The position numbers were made by a program, and so were the translations under genes. Shown here in pieces: positions 54,790-62,902 of a stretch of DNA of 64,000 bases. Within the stretch, counting starts at the first letter, position 1; each line of letters starts with the position of its first letter. This DNA is from Alphaproteobacteria bacterium (GTDB lineage: Bacteria > Pseudomonadota > Alphaproteobacteria > Caedimonadales > UBA1908). The stretch is taken from the NCBI GenBank assembly GCA_013911655.1, contig JACESU010000001.1:506063-570062 (forward strand), in the 5' to 3' direction. The notes under the pieces are model-generated. The model saw only the letters and a program-made list of their open reading frames with translations. It made no database searches and had not been told where the DNA came from.

Positions 54790-55831
54790 AATTTTGATTC
54801 TAGGTGTTAACGGTTTTATCGGCAACAGCCTGACCGAGCGTATTTTGAAGGATACGAATTGGGAAGTGTACGGGATGGATATGTCCCAAGATAACCTTGC
54901 CTCTTGCCTAGGCCACGAGCGTTTTCACTTTGTTGAAGGGGACATTACCATCAACAAAGAATGGGTTGCCTATCATGTGAAAAAGTGTGATGTGGTATTG
55001 CCTCTCGTGGCCATTGCTAACCCTGCGCTCTATGTGAAAACACCCCTTAAAGTTTTTGAGCTTGATTTCGAAGCAAACCTTGAGATCGTGCGCCAATGTG
55101 TGCGCTATCACAAGCGCGTTATCTTTCCGTCGACTTCTGAGGTTTACGGTATGAGCCAAGAAGAAGAGTTTAATGAAGAATCAACAGCCCTTGTTCTTGG
55201 GCCCATTCATAAACAGCGCTGGATTTATTCATGTGCCAAGCAAATGATGGACCGCGTGATTTATGCGTACGGCGAAGAAGGTCTTGATTATACGCTTTTC
55301 CGACCTTTTAACTGGTTGGGTCCTAAACTTGACCGTCTGAACGCTGAGAAAGAAGGCAGTTCCCGCGTTGTAACTCAATTCATCAGCAACATTCTGTACC
55401 ACCAGGAAATTCGTCTTGTGGATGGCGGCAAACAGCGCCGTTCGTTTACGTATATTGATGACGGTATAGACGCGCTTATGCGGATTATTGAAAACAAGGA
55501 CGGCCTTGCAAGCCGCCGTATTTTCAACGTAGGAAACCCTAAGAATGATCTGTCCATTGAAGAGCTGGCCCATAAACTTGTGGACCTTGTGAAAACCTAT
55601 CCACAGTACAAAGAGATCGCCGACGCTGTAAAGATCATCAAAGTAGACGCGAACACCCATTACGGCGCTGGTTACCAAGATCTCGGTTTCCGGGTGCCCT
55701 CCATCGACAACGCAAAGAAATATTTAGGGTGGGCGCCTCAAGTAGACATCGAAGAGGCCCTTCGCCAGACTCTTGATTACCACTTGATAGGACAAGGCCG
55801 TGACAAACGCCTTGATACGCAAGCAGCTTAA
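54779..55831 (+). CDS. UDP-glucuronate decarboxylase/dehydrogenase, ArnA C-terminal domain only
   Basis: Oxidises and decarboxylates UDP-glucuronic acid to UDP-4-keto-pentose. The 350 residues align through their length with the C-terminal half of E. coli ArnA: GVNGFIGNSLTERIL, FHFVEGDI, CDVVLPLVAIANP, FPSTSEVYGM (T119, S120, E121), YSCAK (Y150, K154) and GGKQRRSFTYIDDG (with the active-site Arg). The N-terminal formyltransferase domain of about 300 residues that ArnA has is absent, and the upstream gene overlaps its start, so this is not a truncation artefact of the window. A strong terminator follows. Confidence 0.9.
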   Translation: MSLKILILGVNGFIGNSLTERILKDTNWEVYGMDMSQDNLASCLGHERFHFVEGDITINKEWVAYHVKKCDVVLPLVAIANPALYVKTPLKVFELDFEANLEIVRQCVRYHKRVIFPSTSEVYGMSQEEEFNEESTALVLGPIHKQRWIYSCAKQMMDRVIYAYGEEGLDYTLFRPFNWLGPKLDRLNAEKEGSSRVVTQFISNILYHQEIRLVDGGKQRRSFTYIDDGIDALMRIIENKDGLASRRIFNVGNPKNDLSIEELAHKLVDLVKTYPQYKEIADAVKIIKVDANTHYGAGYQDLGFRVPSIDNAKKYLGWAPQVDIEEALRQTLDYHLIGQGRDKRLDTQAA

Positions 55832-55850
55832 GTTATTTCGAGACAAGAGG

Positions 55851-55881
55851 AAAAAGGCAGGGAAACGTCCTGCCTTTTTTT
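55851..55881. terminator. bidirectional rho-independent terminator
   Basis: A perfect 11-bp stem (55851-55861 with 55869-55879), a 7-base loop, T run on the plus strand and A5 at the other foot. It ends the Arn-like operon and can also end the convergent ankyrin gene. Confidence 0.92.
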
Positions 55882-55889
55882 ATTAAGGG

Positions 55890-57581
55890 TTACTTTTTTA
55901 CAAGGGCAAGATGAGTCTTAAAGCGTTCCTCTTCTCCTGACGCACTGACCCATTCTTTCAACGTTTCCTGGTCAATCCCGTCAAGACGCGCCCCTTTTTC
56001 CACAAGATACGCTGTCATCTCAGGAGAACCGTAGCGCATGCTGTAGGCAAGGGGGGTGAACCCAAGGATAAACTGGAACTCGTAATAGCGTTCTTCATTC
56101 ATGACTTTGAGCGGTGTGTTTACGTTAGCACCTGCCTCAACAAGGGCTTTGACGCTGTCTAAATTATTGAACTGAACGGCGTAGAAAAGCGGTGTTTTTC
56201 CAAAATCATTGCGGGCGTCCACTGACGCCTTTTGGCTTAGAAGAAATAAAAGAACGTCTGGCCTGTCCGCAGCCTTCATGAGCGGCGTTTCCTCATCGAT
56301 AACGGCGTCAACCTTGGCACCTTTTTCCACAAGGCGTTTAAGGTCTTGAACGGGGCGACCCGACAGAACCGCATAGGCAAGGGCTGCGCTCCAATCGGTT
56401 TGATTAAAATCCTTGGTGTGCATAAAAAGTCGGTCCAGATCTTTTTCGGGGGGCGTCACAAATAACGCGTATGCTTTGTCACTGGCAAGCGGGATTTTTG
56501 TATCAAAGTTAAAGAAAAGATAAGCGTTCAGAGCGCGTGTGGTGTGGGCAGCAAAAGCGGCAAGCGGCGGTACGGACTCGTAAAACGCGCGCAAATCAGA
56601 CGCCATGGCAGGAAAAACCTTCTCAAGCGCTTGATATTTCTTCCGGTTCCAGGGGCCAAGATATGACCATTTTAAAAGCTCTGGATGGTGAAGGGCCTTA
56701 TCTTCTAAGGACGGCGCCTTTTTGTACGCCTCAAGTGCGGTTGGGGCAAAAGAAATAAAATCGCGGATGCGGGCTTGGGTCGAATAAAATGTACGGTAGA
56801 GGGTACCGCTTAGCCAGTTTCCGACAAAAAGATCATCAAGCGTGCGGTCAAAAGCCTCGTAATGGGGAAGGGTGCTCATGCTGGTGTTTGTTAGAATCTC
56901 AAGACCGTAAGGGCGATAAGACGCACCTGTATCATAATTCATCAGGTCTGGCACTTTGATCGCAAGCCACAGAGGGACCGTAAGATCCTCTCGCACATGC
57001 TCGTTTTCCAGAAAAAAACCGTGCTCGGCCATGAAAAGGATTTCCTCGATTTTGGCAGATGTTCCCAGAGGCCACGTTATTTTTGTTCCCCCCAGTATTT
57101 GATCTTTTTCATAAAGCGCTTTGGCTTTGCTGCCTAAAAACGCGTCACGGTCTTTTGGAGGAAGATCAAGCGCTTCAATCACAAGCTCATAAAGACGACA
57201 TGAAAAGGTCGGACATTTTTTAAGGTCATCCAAAACGTGCGCCTTGTCGAGAATTGCCTCTTTCGAAAAAAAGGACGCTGTATAAGGCTTTTCCTTTTCT
57301 TTTTTTAGGGTACGGAGATCACCCAAGCGCTGGGTGTAAGACTCTTTGATTTTCTCCAAGGAGGGAAGGTTTCCACGTTCTTTCAGCCACCCACGCTCGG
57401 TCTGTTTAAAGGCCTCCTGCTCGTGTTTGGGCAGTAGGCGTAAGATCTCCTGGTAGAGCCTATTTAATGTCTGATCATCCCGCGCAAGCTCTGAGTCGGC
57501 TTGTTTGTGTTGTTCAAAAACTTGCTCAGTTGTGGCTAAGACGGGTGTGGAGAGGAAAAGAAATAAAAATAAACGGTGCAT
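55890..57581 (-). CDS. secreted protein with LprI-like N-terminal domain and ankyrin repeats
   Basis: 563 residues with a signal peptide (LFLFLFLSTPVLA, cleavage near residue 16). Residues 19 to about 95 resemble the LprI-like / DUF1311 domain of lysozyme-inhibitor type proteins: paired helices with LNRLYQEILRLLP and TERGWLKERG. A middle part of about 300 residues is unassigned. The last 150 residues hold ankyrin repeats (ETPLMKAADRPDVLLFLLSQ, KTPLFYAVQFNNLDSVKALV, FTPLAYSMRYGSPEMTAYLV). The start is the ATG at 57581 after AGAGGC; the open frame reaches 57620. Export plus ankyrin repeats suggests action in the periplasm or on a host; that is inference. Confidence 0.75.
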   Translation of the reverse strand: MHRLFLFLFLSTPVLATTEQVFEQHKQADSELARDDQTLNRLYQEILRLLPKHEQEAFKQTERGWLKERGNLPSLEKIKESYTQRLGDLRTLKKEKEKPYTASFFSKEAILDKAHVLDDLKKCPTFSCRLYELVIEALDLPPKDRDAFLGSKAKALYEKDQILGGTKITWPLGTSAKIEEILFMAEHGFFLENEHVREDLTVPLWLAIKVPDLMNYDTGASYRPYGLEILTNTSMSTLPHYEAFDRTLDDLFVGNWLSGTLYRTFYSTQARIRDFISFAPTALEAYKKAPSLEDKALHHPELLKWSYLGPWNRKKYQALEKVFPAMASDLRAFYESVPPLAAFAAHTTRALNAYLFFNFDTKIPLASDKAYALFVTPPEKDLDRLFMHTKDFNQTDWSAALAYAVLSGRPVQDLKRLVEKGAKVDAVIDEETPLMKAADRPDVLLFLLSQKASVDARNDFGKTPLFYAVQFNNLDSVKALVEAGANVNTPLKVMNEERYYEFQFILGFTPLAYSMRYGSPEMTAYLVEKGARLDGIDQETLKEWVSASGEEERFKTHLALVKK

Positions 57582-57655
57582 CGGAGAGTGCCTCTTTTTG
57601 TTATCTGTTGAGATAGTCATAACAAAAAGAGGGGTAAAGTACCATGGGACTTCTC

Positions 57656-58234
57656 TTAGTCGTTTGAAAAAGGATTCATTCTTCTTAAAATGTTATCTTT
57701 ATCAATGAGAGCATGTTTGATCACAGCTAAAAGATGAAGACTTAAAAGGGCTAGCAACGAAAAGGCGAGAACAATATGAACCTTGTCTGTGAGGAGGCGT
57801 ATGGGTTCATTCTTCTCAAGAAGTACAGGCCAGGTAAAAAGACCAAAAAAAGTAGGAGAATGCCCGCCCGACAGACGGTGTGCGTAGCCGCTTAAGGGAA
57901 GCGCGATAATACAGAAATAGATGAACCCGTGGGAGAGAGAGGCGATTTTCTTGTGCCATTCTGGCATGTAAGAAGGATAGGGCGGCGTTTTGTGGATCAG
58001 ACGCCAGTACAAACGAGAAATGGTGATCCACAGAACCAGCATTCCGATGGACGCGTGATAAAAAAGAACTGCGTTCCATTCAGGCGTTTTGTGTCCATAC
58101 CCGGGAAAATGCTCCATATGAAAACCAAGGGCCAAATTCGTGAGCACAAGCACTGCGGTGATCCAGTGATTTAGTTTAGCAACGAAGTTGTAATCTTCTG
58201 AGAAAGATGGGTTTTTCTTGTCTGTCTGCCTCAT
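57656..58234 (-). CDS. cytochrome b561 (CybB-like), membrane electron carrier
   Basis: A four-helix di-haem b-type cytochrome, 192 residues. Haem ligand candidates sit where CybB has them: H23 (LNHWITA), H60 (FYHASIG), H153 (KVHIVLAF) and H167 (LSLHLLA). The spacing between the last two, 14 residues, equals that of E. coli CybB. Relatives pass electrons from ubiquinol, in CybB to superoxide. It precedes the LprI-ankyrin gene on the same strand by about 75 bases. Confidence 0.88.
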   Translation of the reverse strand: MRQTDKKNPSFSEDYNFVAKLNHWITAVLVLTNLALGFHMEHFPGYGHKTPEWNAVLFYHASIGMLVLWITISRLYWRLIHKTPPYPSYMPEWHKKIASLSHGFIYFCIIALPLSGYAHRLSGGHSPTFFGLFTWPVLLEKNEPIRLLTDKVHIVLAFSLLALLSLHLLAVIKHALIDKDNILRRMNPFSND

Positions 58235-58339
58235 TTAATATCTTTGTTTTTTTTATCTTTATTGTTTCTGTATTCTATGTGGATAAATAAGGGGATGTCA
58301 ATGTAAGTAAAAATTAGATAAAATGTTCACTTTATAACC

Positions 58340-59500
58340 TTAGAAAGGCTTTTTTTGAAGCTGGTGAACAAGGGCTAACCAGAAGTTGTTCTCGGGCTTT
58401 TCGCGGGCGTATTCCTGGAGGTATGAGATAAGCTCTGCGCGCTGTTGAGGATTTGGGGTCATGCCAAAATAGAACATTCCTAAAAAAGGGGGGAGATCAG
58501 AAGACGGTATAAGGGTATGGGCGGATCGAAGCCAGTTGGTGACGCGCGTGTAATCATACGCCCGTAACGGTAAACGTGTGCCGCCCACGTCTCCTGCATG
58601 GTGCAGGTAGAAAAGAGACGCATAACCAAAAAAGGGTGCATACAGATCTTTTAGAAAGTCACATTGCATTGCAGTCGGCGCGATGTAGGGAACATTTGAA
58701 GAGGCTCGCTTTTCAGGGACGACAGGAGGAAAAAACACTAAAAAAACAGCAAGGGTGCTTGCCCCTAATCGACCGCCCTTACGCCAAGACGTCCTAAAAG
58801 TCAAAAGCGTAAAGATGGTTAGAATGATGCCAAAATGAAAAGCGTCTTGCCAAGAAAAGGTGTGCAGGTCAAAGGTGAGGGGAGGCAATAGGAGAGTCAG
58901 TTTTTGTAGCACCTTTATCATGGGTTCGTGGGCGCTAAAAGGAGGGTTCCAGGTACTTGCAACCGTTGCTAAAAGGCTTTTTTTAAGAACACTTAAGGTC
59001 AAGACAAGCCCTAGGCACAGAGTGCCCTGGGCAAGGTCATTGCTGGCAAAACCTAGGAGAAGCGCCAGCCAAATGACCCCCACCCCTTGTAAAAAAAGAC
59101 CGAGCCCCCAATGAAGGACGAGCGTACCAGAGGCATTAAGGAGGATCATAAAAAGGAGGGAAGCAAAGGTGCATACCAAAAACAAGACCGCGCTATATCC
59201 CCAGAAAAGCCCCAGGGCGTAACGTAAGGGATGAAGGCCACGCGATATAAAAAAGTCTTCTTCCTTGGTGTCACGTTTTCGAAAGAGTGTCGCCAGGACG
59301 CTTTGCCCAAAGGAAAAAAAGAGTAAAGAGGTGAGGGTAAAGCTGAAAAAAGACTGGCTCGCGGTGTGCCTGTCTAACAAGAGTGTCGCTCCTAAAAAGA
59401 AACAAAGGGCGCTAAGGGAGAAAACCATCCCGAGGAGGCCTTTGAGAAAGCGTCCTTTGATGAGGCTAAGAGTCGTATAGAGGGCTAGCTTTTGGACCAT
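58340..59500 (-). CDS. multi-pass membrane protein of unknown function, ABC-2 permease-like
   Basis: 386 residues with about seven predicted membrane helices in the first 265 (for example 22-42, 50-72, 92-118, 128-150, 154-172, 224-240, 252-266) and a soluble C-terminal tail of about 110 residues. The helix layout and basic N terminus recall ABC-2 or CcmB type permeases, but I see no named signature and no ATPase gene beside it. It overlaps the SdhE-like gene upstream by 16 bases, so it is translated with it. I do not assign a function. Confidence 0.65.
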   Translation of the reverse strand: MVQKLALYTTLSLIKGRFLKGLLGMVFSLSALCFFLGATLLLDRHTASQSFFSFTLTSLLFFSFGQSVLATLFRKRDTKEEDFFISRGLHPLRYALGLFWGYSAVLFLVCTFASLLFMILLNASGTLVLHWGLGLFLQGVGVIWLALLLGFASNDLAQGTLCLGLVLTLSVLKKSLLATVASTWNPPFSAHEPMIKVLQKLTLLLPPLTFDLHTFSWQDAFHFGIILTIFTLLTFRTSWRKGGRLGASTLAVFLVFFPPVVPEKRASSNVPYIAPTAMQCDFLKDLYAPFFGYASLFYLHHAGDVGGTRLPLRAYDYTRVTNWLRSAHTLIPSSDLPPFLGMFYFGMTPNPQQRAELISYLQEYAREKPENNFWLALVHQLQKKPF

Positions 59501-59772
59501 GTGGGCGTCAAAGTCAAGGCGTAGTCGTATATCGCCGTTAAGAGAGGGACGGTGAGTGGTGGCGGCGCTGTTTCGGGTGCATCAAGCCACGCAAAAATCT
59601 CAGGATCATCGTGGGTCAATAAAAACGCAAACTGTTGAAGAGCCTCGTCGTTAAGCTCGGGCGCTTTTTCTCTGGCAAAGCCGCCTAAAATATAGTCGGC
59701 CTCTTGGGAGGAGCGATATTTTGCCCGAAATAACACGGCCTTGAGAGCGTTACGCAGGGGTTCTTGTGACAT
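59485..59772 (-). CDS. SdhE-like protein (FAD assembly factor 2 family) with altered RGxxE motif
   Basis: A small helical protein of 95 residues. The pattern LFRAKYRSSQEADYILGGFA, then EALQQFAFLLTHDDPEIFAWL, matches SdhE/DUF339, which promotes covalent FAD attachment to the flavoprotein of succinate dehydrogenase and fumarate reductase. The key motif RGxxE reads RSSQE here (residues 20-24), so the glycine is lost; in E. coli that glycine is needed. The C-terminal 35 residues are extra. It overlaps genes on both sides (16 and 23 bases). It may be a genuine SdhE variant or have taken another role. Confidence 0.7.
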   Translation of the reverse strand: MSQEPLRNALKAVLFRAKYRSSQEADYILGGFAREKAPELNDEALQQFAFLLTHDDPEIFAWLDAPETAPPPLTVPLLTAIYDYALTLTPTWSKS

Positions 59773-60145
59773 GAATGGGCTCGTAAAGTTCTAGGGGAAG
59801 GGGTGAATCATCGGGCATTTGTGTTGTCTTAGAGGCAAGAGGTTTTTCACAGGGCGTGTCTTCTTCCTTTGGCAGGGCAGGCGCTTCTTGACCCACACGC
59901 AGGTGTTCTTTTCCTTTTTTGGGCGTTGTGAAGCAGTCTACCTGGCCTAAGCTCTTGTAACAGTATAGATTTTTGGAAGTTGGGTATTTAACCACAGGTG
60001 AAATAGGTTCACCTGTCTTTTCAGGCGCATTGGCCCACCCTCGGCTGGCCAAATAGTCGGCCGAGTGCCACCGGTCATGCACACATCCTTGAAGCGTCAG
60101 CATCATCAGCCCCCATACCCAAAATGTTTTGTTCATCACGTTCAT
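59750..60145 (-). CDS. small outer-envelope lipoprotein of unknown function
   Basis: 131 residues with a type II signal peptide: the lipobox LQGC puts the lipidated Cys at about residue 21. After it comes a short soluble part with the pattern YCYKSLGQVDCFTTP, containing two Cys that could form a disulfide. I recall similar Cys-Tyr patterns in small alphaproteobacterial lipoproteins, but I cannot name the family. The tail is Pro-rich. An ATG nine bases later (60136) is an alternative start. First gene of the overlapping trio lipoprotein / SdhE-like / membrane protein. Confidence 0.7.
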   Translation of the reverse strand: MNVMNKTFWVWGLMMLTLQGCVHDRWHSADYLASRGWANAPEKTGEPISPVVKYPTSKNLYCYKSLGQVDCFTTPKKGKEHLRVGQEAPALPKEEDTPCEKPLASKTTQMPDDSPLPLELYEPIHVTRTPA

Positions 60146-60226
60146 CTATTTTCTTAATGCCTCCAGCATACAAAGAATGCCTTTGCAAGAAAAGGGCCAA
60201 CTGCACAGGCGTGACATGGGATGGGC

Positions 60227-61399
60227 TTAACCAAGCTTCTCACAGACGTTGTTGACGTTAATCAGCTTGTATTCAGGGTTTCCATCTAGTTGTGTGGAAA
60301 TGGAGTTGCCATACTGATGCAGAAGGCTAAAGAGCATATCGGTTGTGAGCTGATGAAGTCCCTTTTCTTGGCAGTGCTCGCGCAGGAGCGCAAGGGCGCC
60401 TGCGACAAAGGCCGCTGATAATCTTGTGTCCTCTGCCAAATGACCAGCACTATTTACGGTATGAAAGGCAAGTTCCTCGCCAGGTGCGAGGATAAAATAG
60501 GGTGCCATAGATGGGGGTGGGAACTGAGTAAAGTAAGATAGTTGCGGCGCTTCTAGTGGTTTTAACATGCTGACAGATCCACAAAAACCAATGTATTTGG
60601 GTAAAAGCTCTTGAAACAACAGAATATGTTCCGATTGGCAGGGCGCGTGTCCGAAAGCCCCTTTAAGGGTGAGAGGACGAAGCATAGCAGGATTACACGC
60701 ACCGTTTCCTGATGGAAGGAGCAGCATCGTGCCTTGGTTTGTGAGCCGCGAGGCATACCCTCGACACTCTTCCCGCATGAGGATTGAGGTATCTGAAAAC
60801 GGCACAAGAGGAGGCTGCAATTCAAGAATCATTTCGAATAAAGAAGAAAACTTTGATCTAGGCCTAGGCTTTGCAGAAATATCAAAGGCAGCACTTTGAA
60901 TATAAAGTCTTATATCCACGGGAAAAAGAAGAGCATCAGGAGCTGAAAGATTCACCGCCTCCAGGATGCCGGTGCCCTTGTTATAAGCGTTTGTGCTGTT
61001 TAAGGCATCTGCGTAAAGGCGGCGACTTCGTCCCTTGTGATTGGTCAGAAGTGTCATGGAAACACCCTCTTGACGCAGGTAACGATCATAGTGGTCATCG
61101 GTGTATGTGAGATCTTGAAGGGTGAGCATATAGGGGTTTCCTGGAAGGCGAGCTGCTTCGTGAATCACGCGTTTGTCCATAAGGGGTTTAAGCCACGTCG
61201 GATTCAATTCTTGGTCGATCACAACAATCAAAGTTCCTTTTCCGGTCACGCCGCGCGTGTGCAAGGTATCTATTCCCATGAGCCTAAGGGCCTGTGTATG
61301 ACTGGACGGGACTGGTAGGTCGTCTTGTGTACCCAGTACAGGTAAGAGGCATTCAAGGGCGTAAAAACAGACAAAAGAAAGTCGCAAGAGAAGGGACAT
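60227..61399 (-). CDS. secreted subtilase-like (S8 fold) protein lacking the catalytic triad
   Basis: 390 residues with a signal peptide (LLLRLSFVCFYALECLLPVLG). The S8 peptidase fold is recognisable: TRGVTGKGTLIVVIDQELNP holds the catalytic Asp position (D62), PSGNGACNP the oxyanion Asn (N232), and LAPGEELAFHTVNS followed by DTRLSAAFVAGALALL the region of the nucleophile. There the usual GTSMAAPHVAG reads DTRLSAAFVAG, so the Ser is Arg (R326). The HGTxVAG histidine motif is not found either. It should be inactive as a protease and may be a binding protein or a decaying gene, though its frame is intact. Confidence 0.7.
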   Translation of the reverse strand: MSLLLRLSFVCFYALECLLPVLGTQDDLPVPSSHTQALRLMGIDTLHTRGVTGKGTLIVVIDQELNPTWLKPLMDKRVIHEAARLPGNPYMLTLQDLTYTDDHYDRYLRQEGVSMTLLTNHKGRSRRLYADALNSTNAYNKGTGILEAVNLSAPDALLFPVDIRLYIQSAAFDISAKPRPRSKFSSLFEMILELQPPLVPFSDTSILMREECRGYASRLTNQGTMLLLPSGNGACNPAMLRPLTLKGAFGHAPCQSEHILLFQELLPKYIGFCGSVSMLKPLEAPQLSYFTQFPPPSMAPYFILAPGEELAFHTVNSAGHLAEDTRLSAAFVAGALALLREHCQEKGLHQLTTDMLFSLLHQYGNSISTQLDGNPEYKLINVNNVCEKLG

Positions 61400-61539
61400 G
61401 GGGGGGCTCGCAGTAGGGTTATGTAAGAAATAATTTTAGATAAATACAGTCTTTTTGTCAGAAAGCAATGGGATTCCCTGGCAAAAAGATATTTCTGAAG
61501 CCCTTAAGACACACAAAGTAGAGTGAAGAAGATGATTTC

Positions 61540-61582
61540 AAAAAAAATAAGGGAAAAGAGCGCGTTGGTTCTTTTCCCTTAT
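61540..61582 (-). terminator. rho-independent terminator of the amino acid ABC operon
   Basis: Read on the minus strand, a perfect 13-bp stem (61570-61582 with 61547-61559) with a 10-base loop, followed by a run of T (plus-strand A at 61540-61547). It begins seven bases after the ATPase stop. Confidence 0.9.
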
Positions 61583-61588
61583 CAAAGG

Positions 61589-62242
61589 TTAGGTGTAGTA
61601 GTTTTTGAGGGTATGGATAGGATTGTCAAGCGCCTTTGGATCGGCGTCCAAAGCAATGTGTCCTTCTTTTAAAAGCACAATCCGGTCGGCGATTTTTGTT
61701 AGAAAATCCAAATCGTGTGACGCAATGATCATCGTGACGCCCCGATTTTTGACCGATTGAAGAAGGCTTACCACGTCTTCGATGGTGGCCACATCAAGGC
61801 CAGAGGTTGGTTCATCACACATCAGGTAATCAGGGTGCATCATAAGACTTCTGGCCAAGGCGACACGCTGCTTTTGTCCGCCCGAAAGCTCATGGGGATA
61901 ACTTGCCCCTTTATGGGCAATCCCAAGATTGCTTAAAAGGGTTGTGGCCTCCTGAATCACGCTTTCTTTCCCGTGAATCAAAGGTGCGTAAGTCAGATTC
62001 TCAAGCACCGTCATATGGGGAAATAGTTGAAAATCTTGGAACATAAAACCCCGTTTTCCTTCGACGTGAAGTGTCCCAGAGGTGAGCGTCTCAAGTCCTT
62101 GAAGGGCACGAAGAAGGGTTGATTTTCCCCCACCAGACGGTCCTGCTAACCCCACAATCATTCCAGGAGTAATGGTCAGATCAATGTCCTTTAAAACGCT
62201 TGTCTCACCAAAAACCTTAGATCCTTTTTCAAGCCGCAGCAT
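61589..62242 (-). CDS. polar amino acid ABC transporter, ATP-binding protein
   Basis: ATPase of a PAAT-type importer (GlnQ/HisP/ArtP group). The 217 residues contain Walker A GPSGGGKST, signature LSGGQKQRVALARSL, Walker B YLMCDEPTSGLD and the H-loop ASHDLDFL. It is about 20-25 residues shorter than GlnQ, mainly between Walker A and the signature. The ATG at 62242 after AGAGG is the start; the open frame reaches back into the permease gene. It overlaps the permease by 14 bases. Confidence 0.93.
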   Translation of the reverse strand: MLRLEKGSKVFGETSVLKDIDLTITPGMIVGLAGPSGGGKSTLLRALQGLETLTSGTLHVEGKRGFMFQDFQLFPHMTVLENLTYAPLIHGKESVIQEATTLLSNLGIAHKGASYPHELSGGQKQRVALARSLMMHPDYLMCDEPTSGLDVATIEDVVSLLQSVKNRGVTMIIASHDLDFLTKIADRIVLLKEGHIALDADPKALDNPIHTLKNYYT

Positions 62243-62888
62243 AGGCACCTCTTTTCTCGATTTGTTTGCCAATATATTCAATGAGAAGGACAAGACCGTA
62301 GTAATACACGGCCGCAAGACACAGCGGCATAAAATACGTGAATTTCTCGGCCGCCACCGCCTGGGCGCGCCTCATGATATCCATGCCACCAATGGTAGAG
62401 ATGAGCGCCGTTTCTTTTAAAAGGGCAATAGCCTCGTTGGTGAGAGACGGCAAAATCGCCTGAATCACTTGGGGCAGGATAATATCCTTCCATAGGGGAA
62501 AGGCGGGGATTTGCAGGGTTCTTGCCGCTTCAAACTGCCCCTTGGGAAGGCTTTCAAGGCCCGAGCGCAAGATCTCTGAAAGATACGCCCCGCTGTTGAG
62601 GCCAAATGTTAGGATCCCAGCGCCCAGGATATCAAGTTTAATGCCTACAAGGGTGGGGGCCGCAAAATAAACAAAGCTCAGCTGCAGGATTAAAGGCGTA
62701 CCTCTTAAAAAAGAGACGAGGCCTTTGATCAGGGGCGTGCCCATATTCCGGTAACGCATAATCGACCAGATAATAGCGAGTGCAAGTCCAAGCATTAATC
62801 CGCCAAGAAGCAGGGTTAAGGTCATCAAAGCGCCCTGGCCAATAAAGGCTAAGGCGGGGATCAGGGTGTCAAGCATCGAAAGGTCCAT
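62229..62888 (-). CDS. polar amino acid ABC transporter, permease
   Basis: Membrane subunit of the HisM/GlnP family, 219 residues with about five helices. The N-terminal LAFIGQGALMTLTLLLGGLM and YRNMGTPLIKGLVSFLRGTPLILQL are the family signature, and the EAARTLQIPAFPLWKDIILPQ loop (EAA motif) contacts the ATPase. The ATG at 62888 with AGAAGG upstream is the start; the frame is open to 62915, inside the preceding gene. A single permease would act as a homodimer. Confidence 0.93.
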   Translation of the reverse strand: MDLSMLDTLIPALAFIGQGALMTLTLLLGGLMLGLALAIIWSIMRYRNMGTPLIKGLVSFLRGTPLILQLSFVYFAAPTLVGIKLDILGAGILTFGLNSGAYLSEILRSGLESLPKGQFEAARTLQIPAFPLWKDIILPQVIQAILPSLTNEAIALLKETALISTIGGMDIMRRAQAVAAEKFTYFMPLCLAAVYYYGLVLLIEYIGKQIEKRGAYAAA

Positions 62889-62902
62889 GATAAAAGGCCT
62901 TC

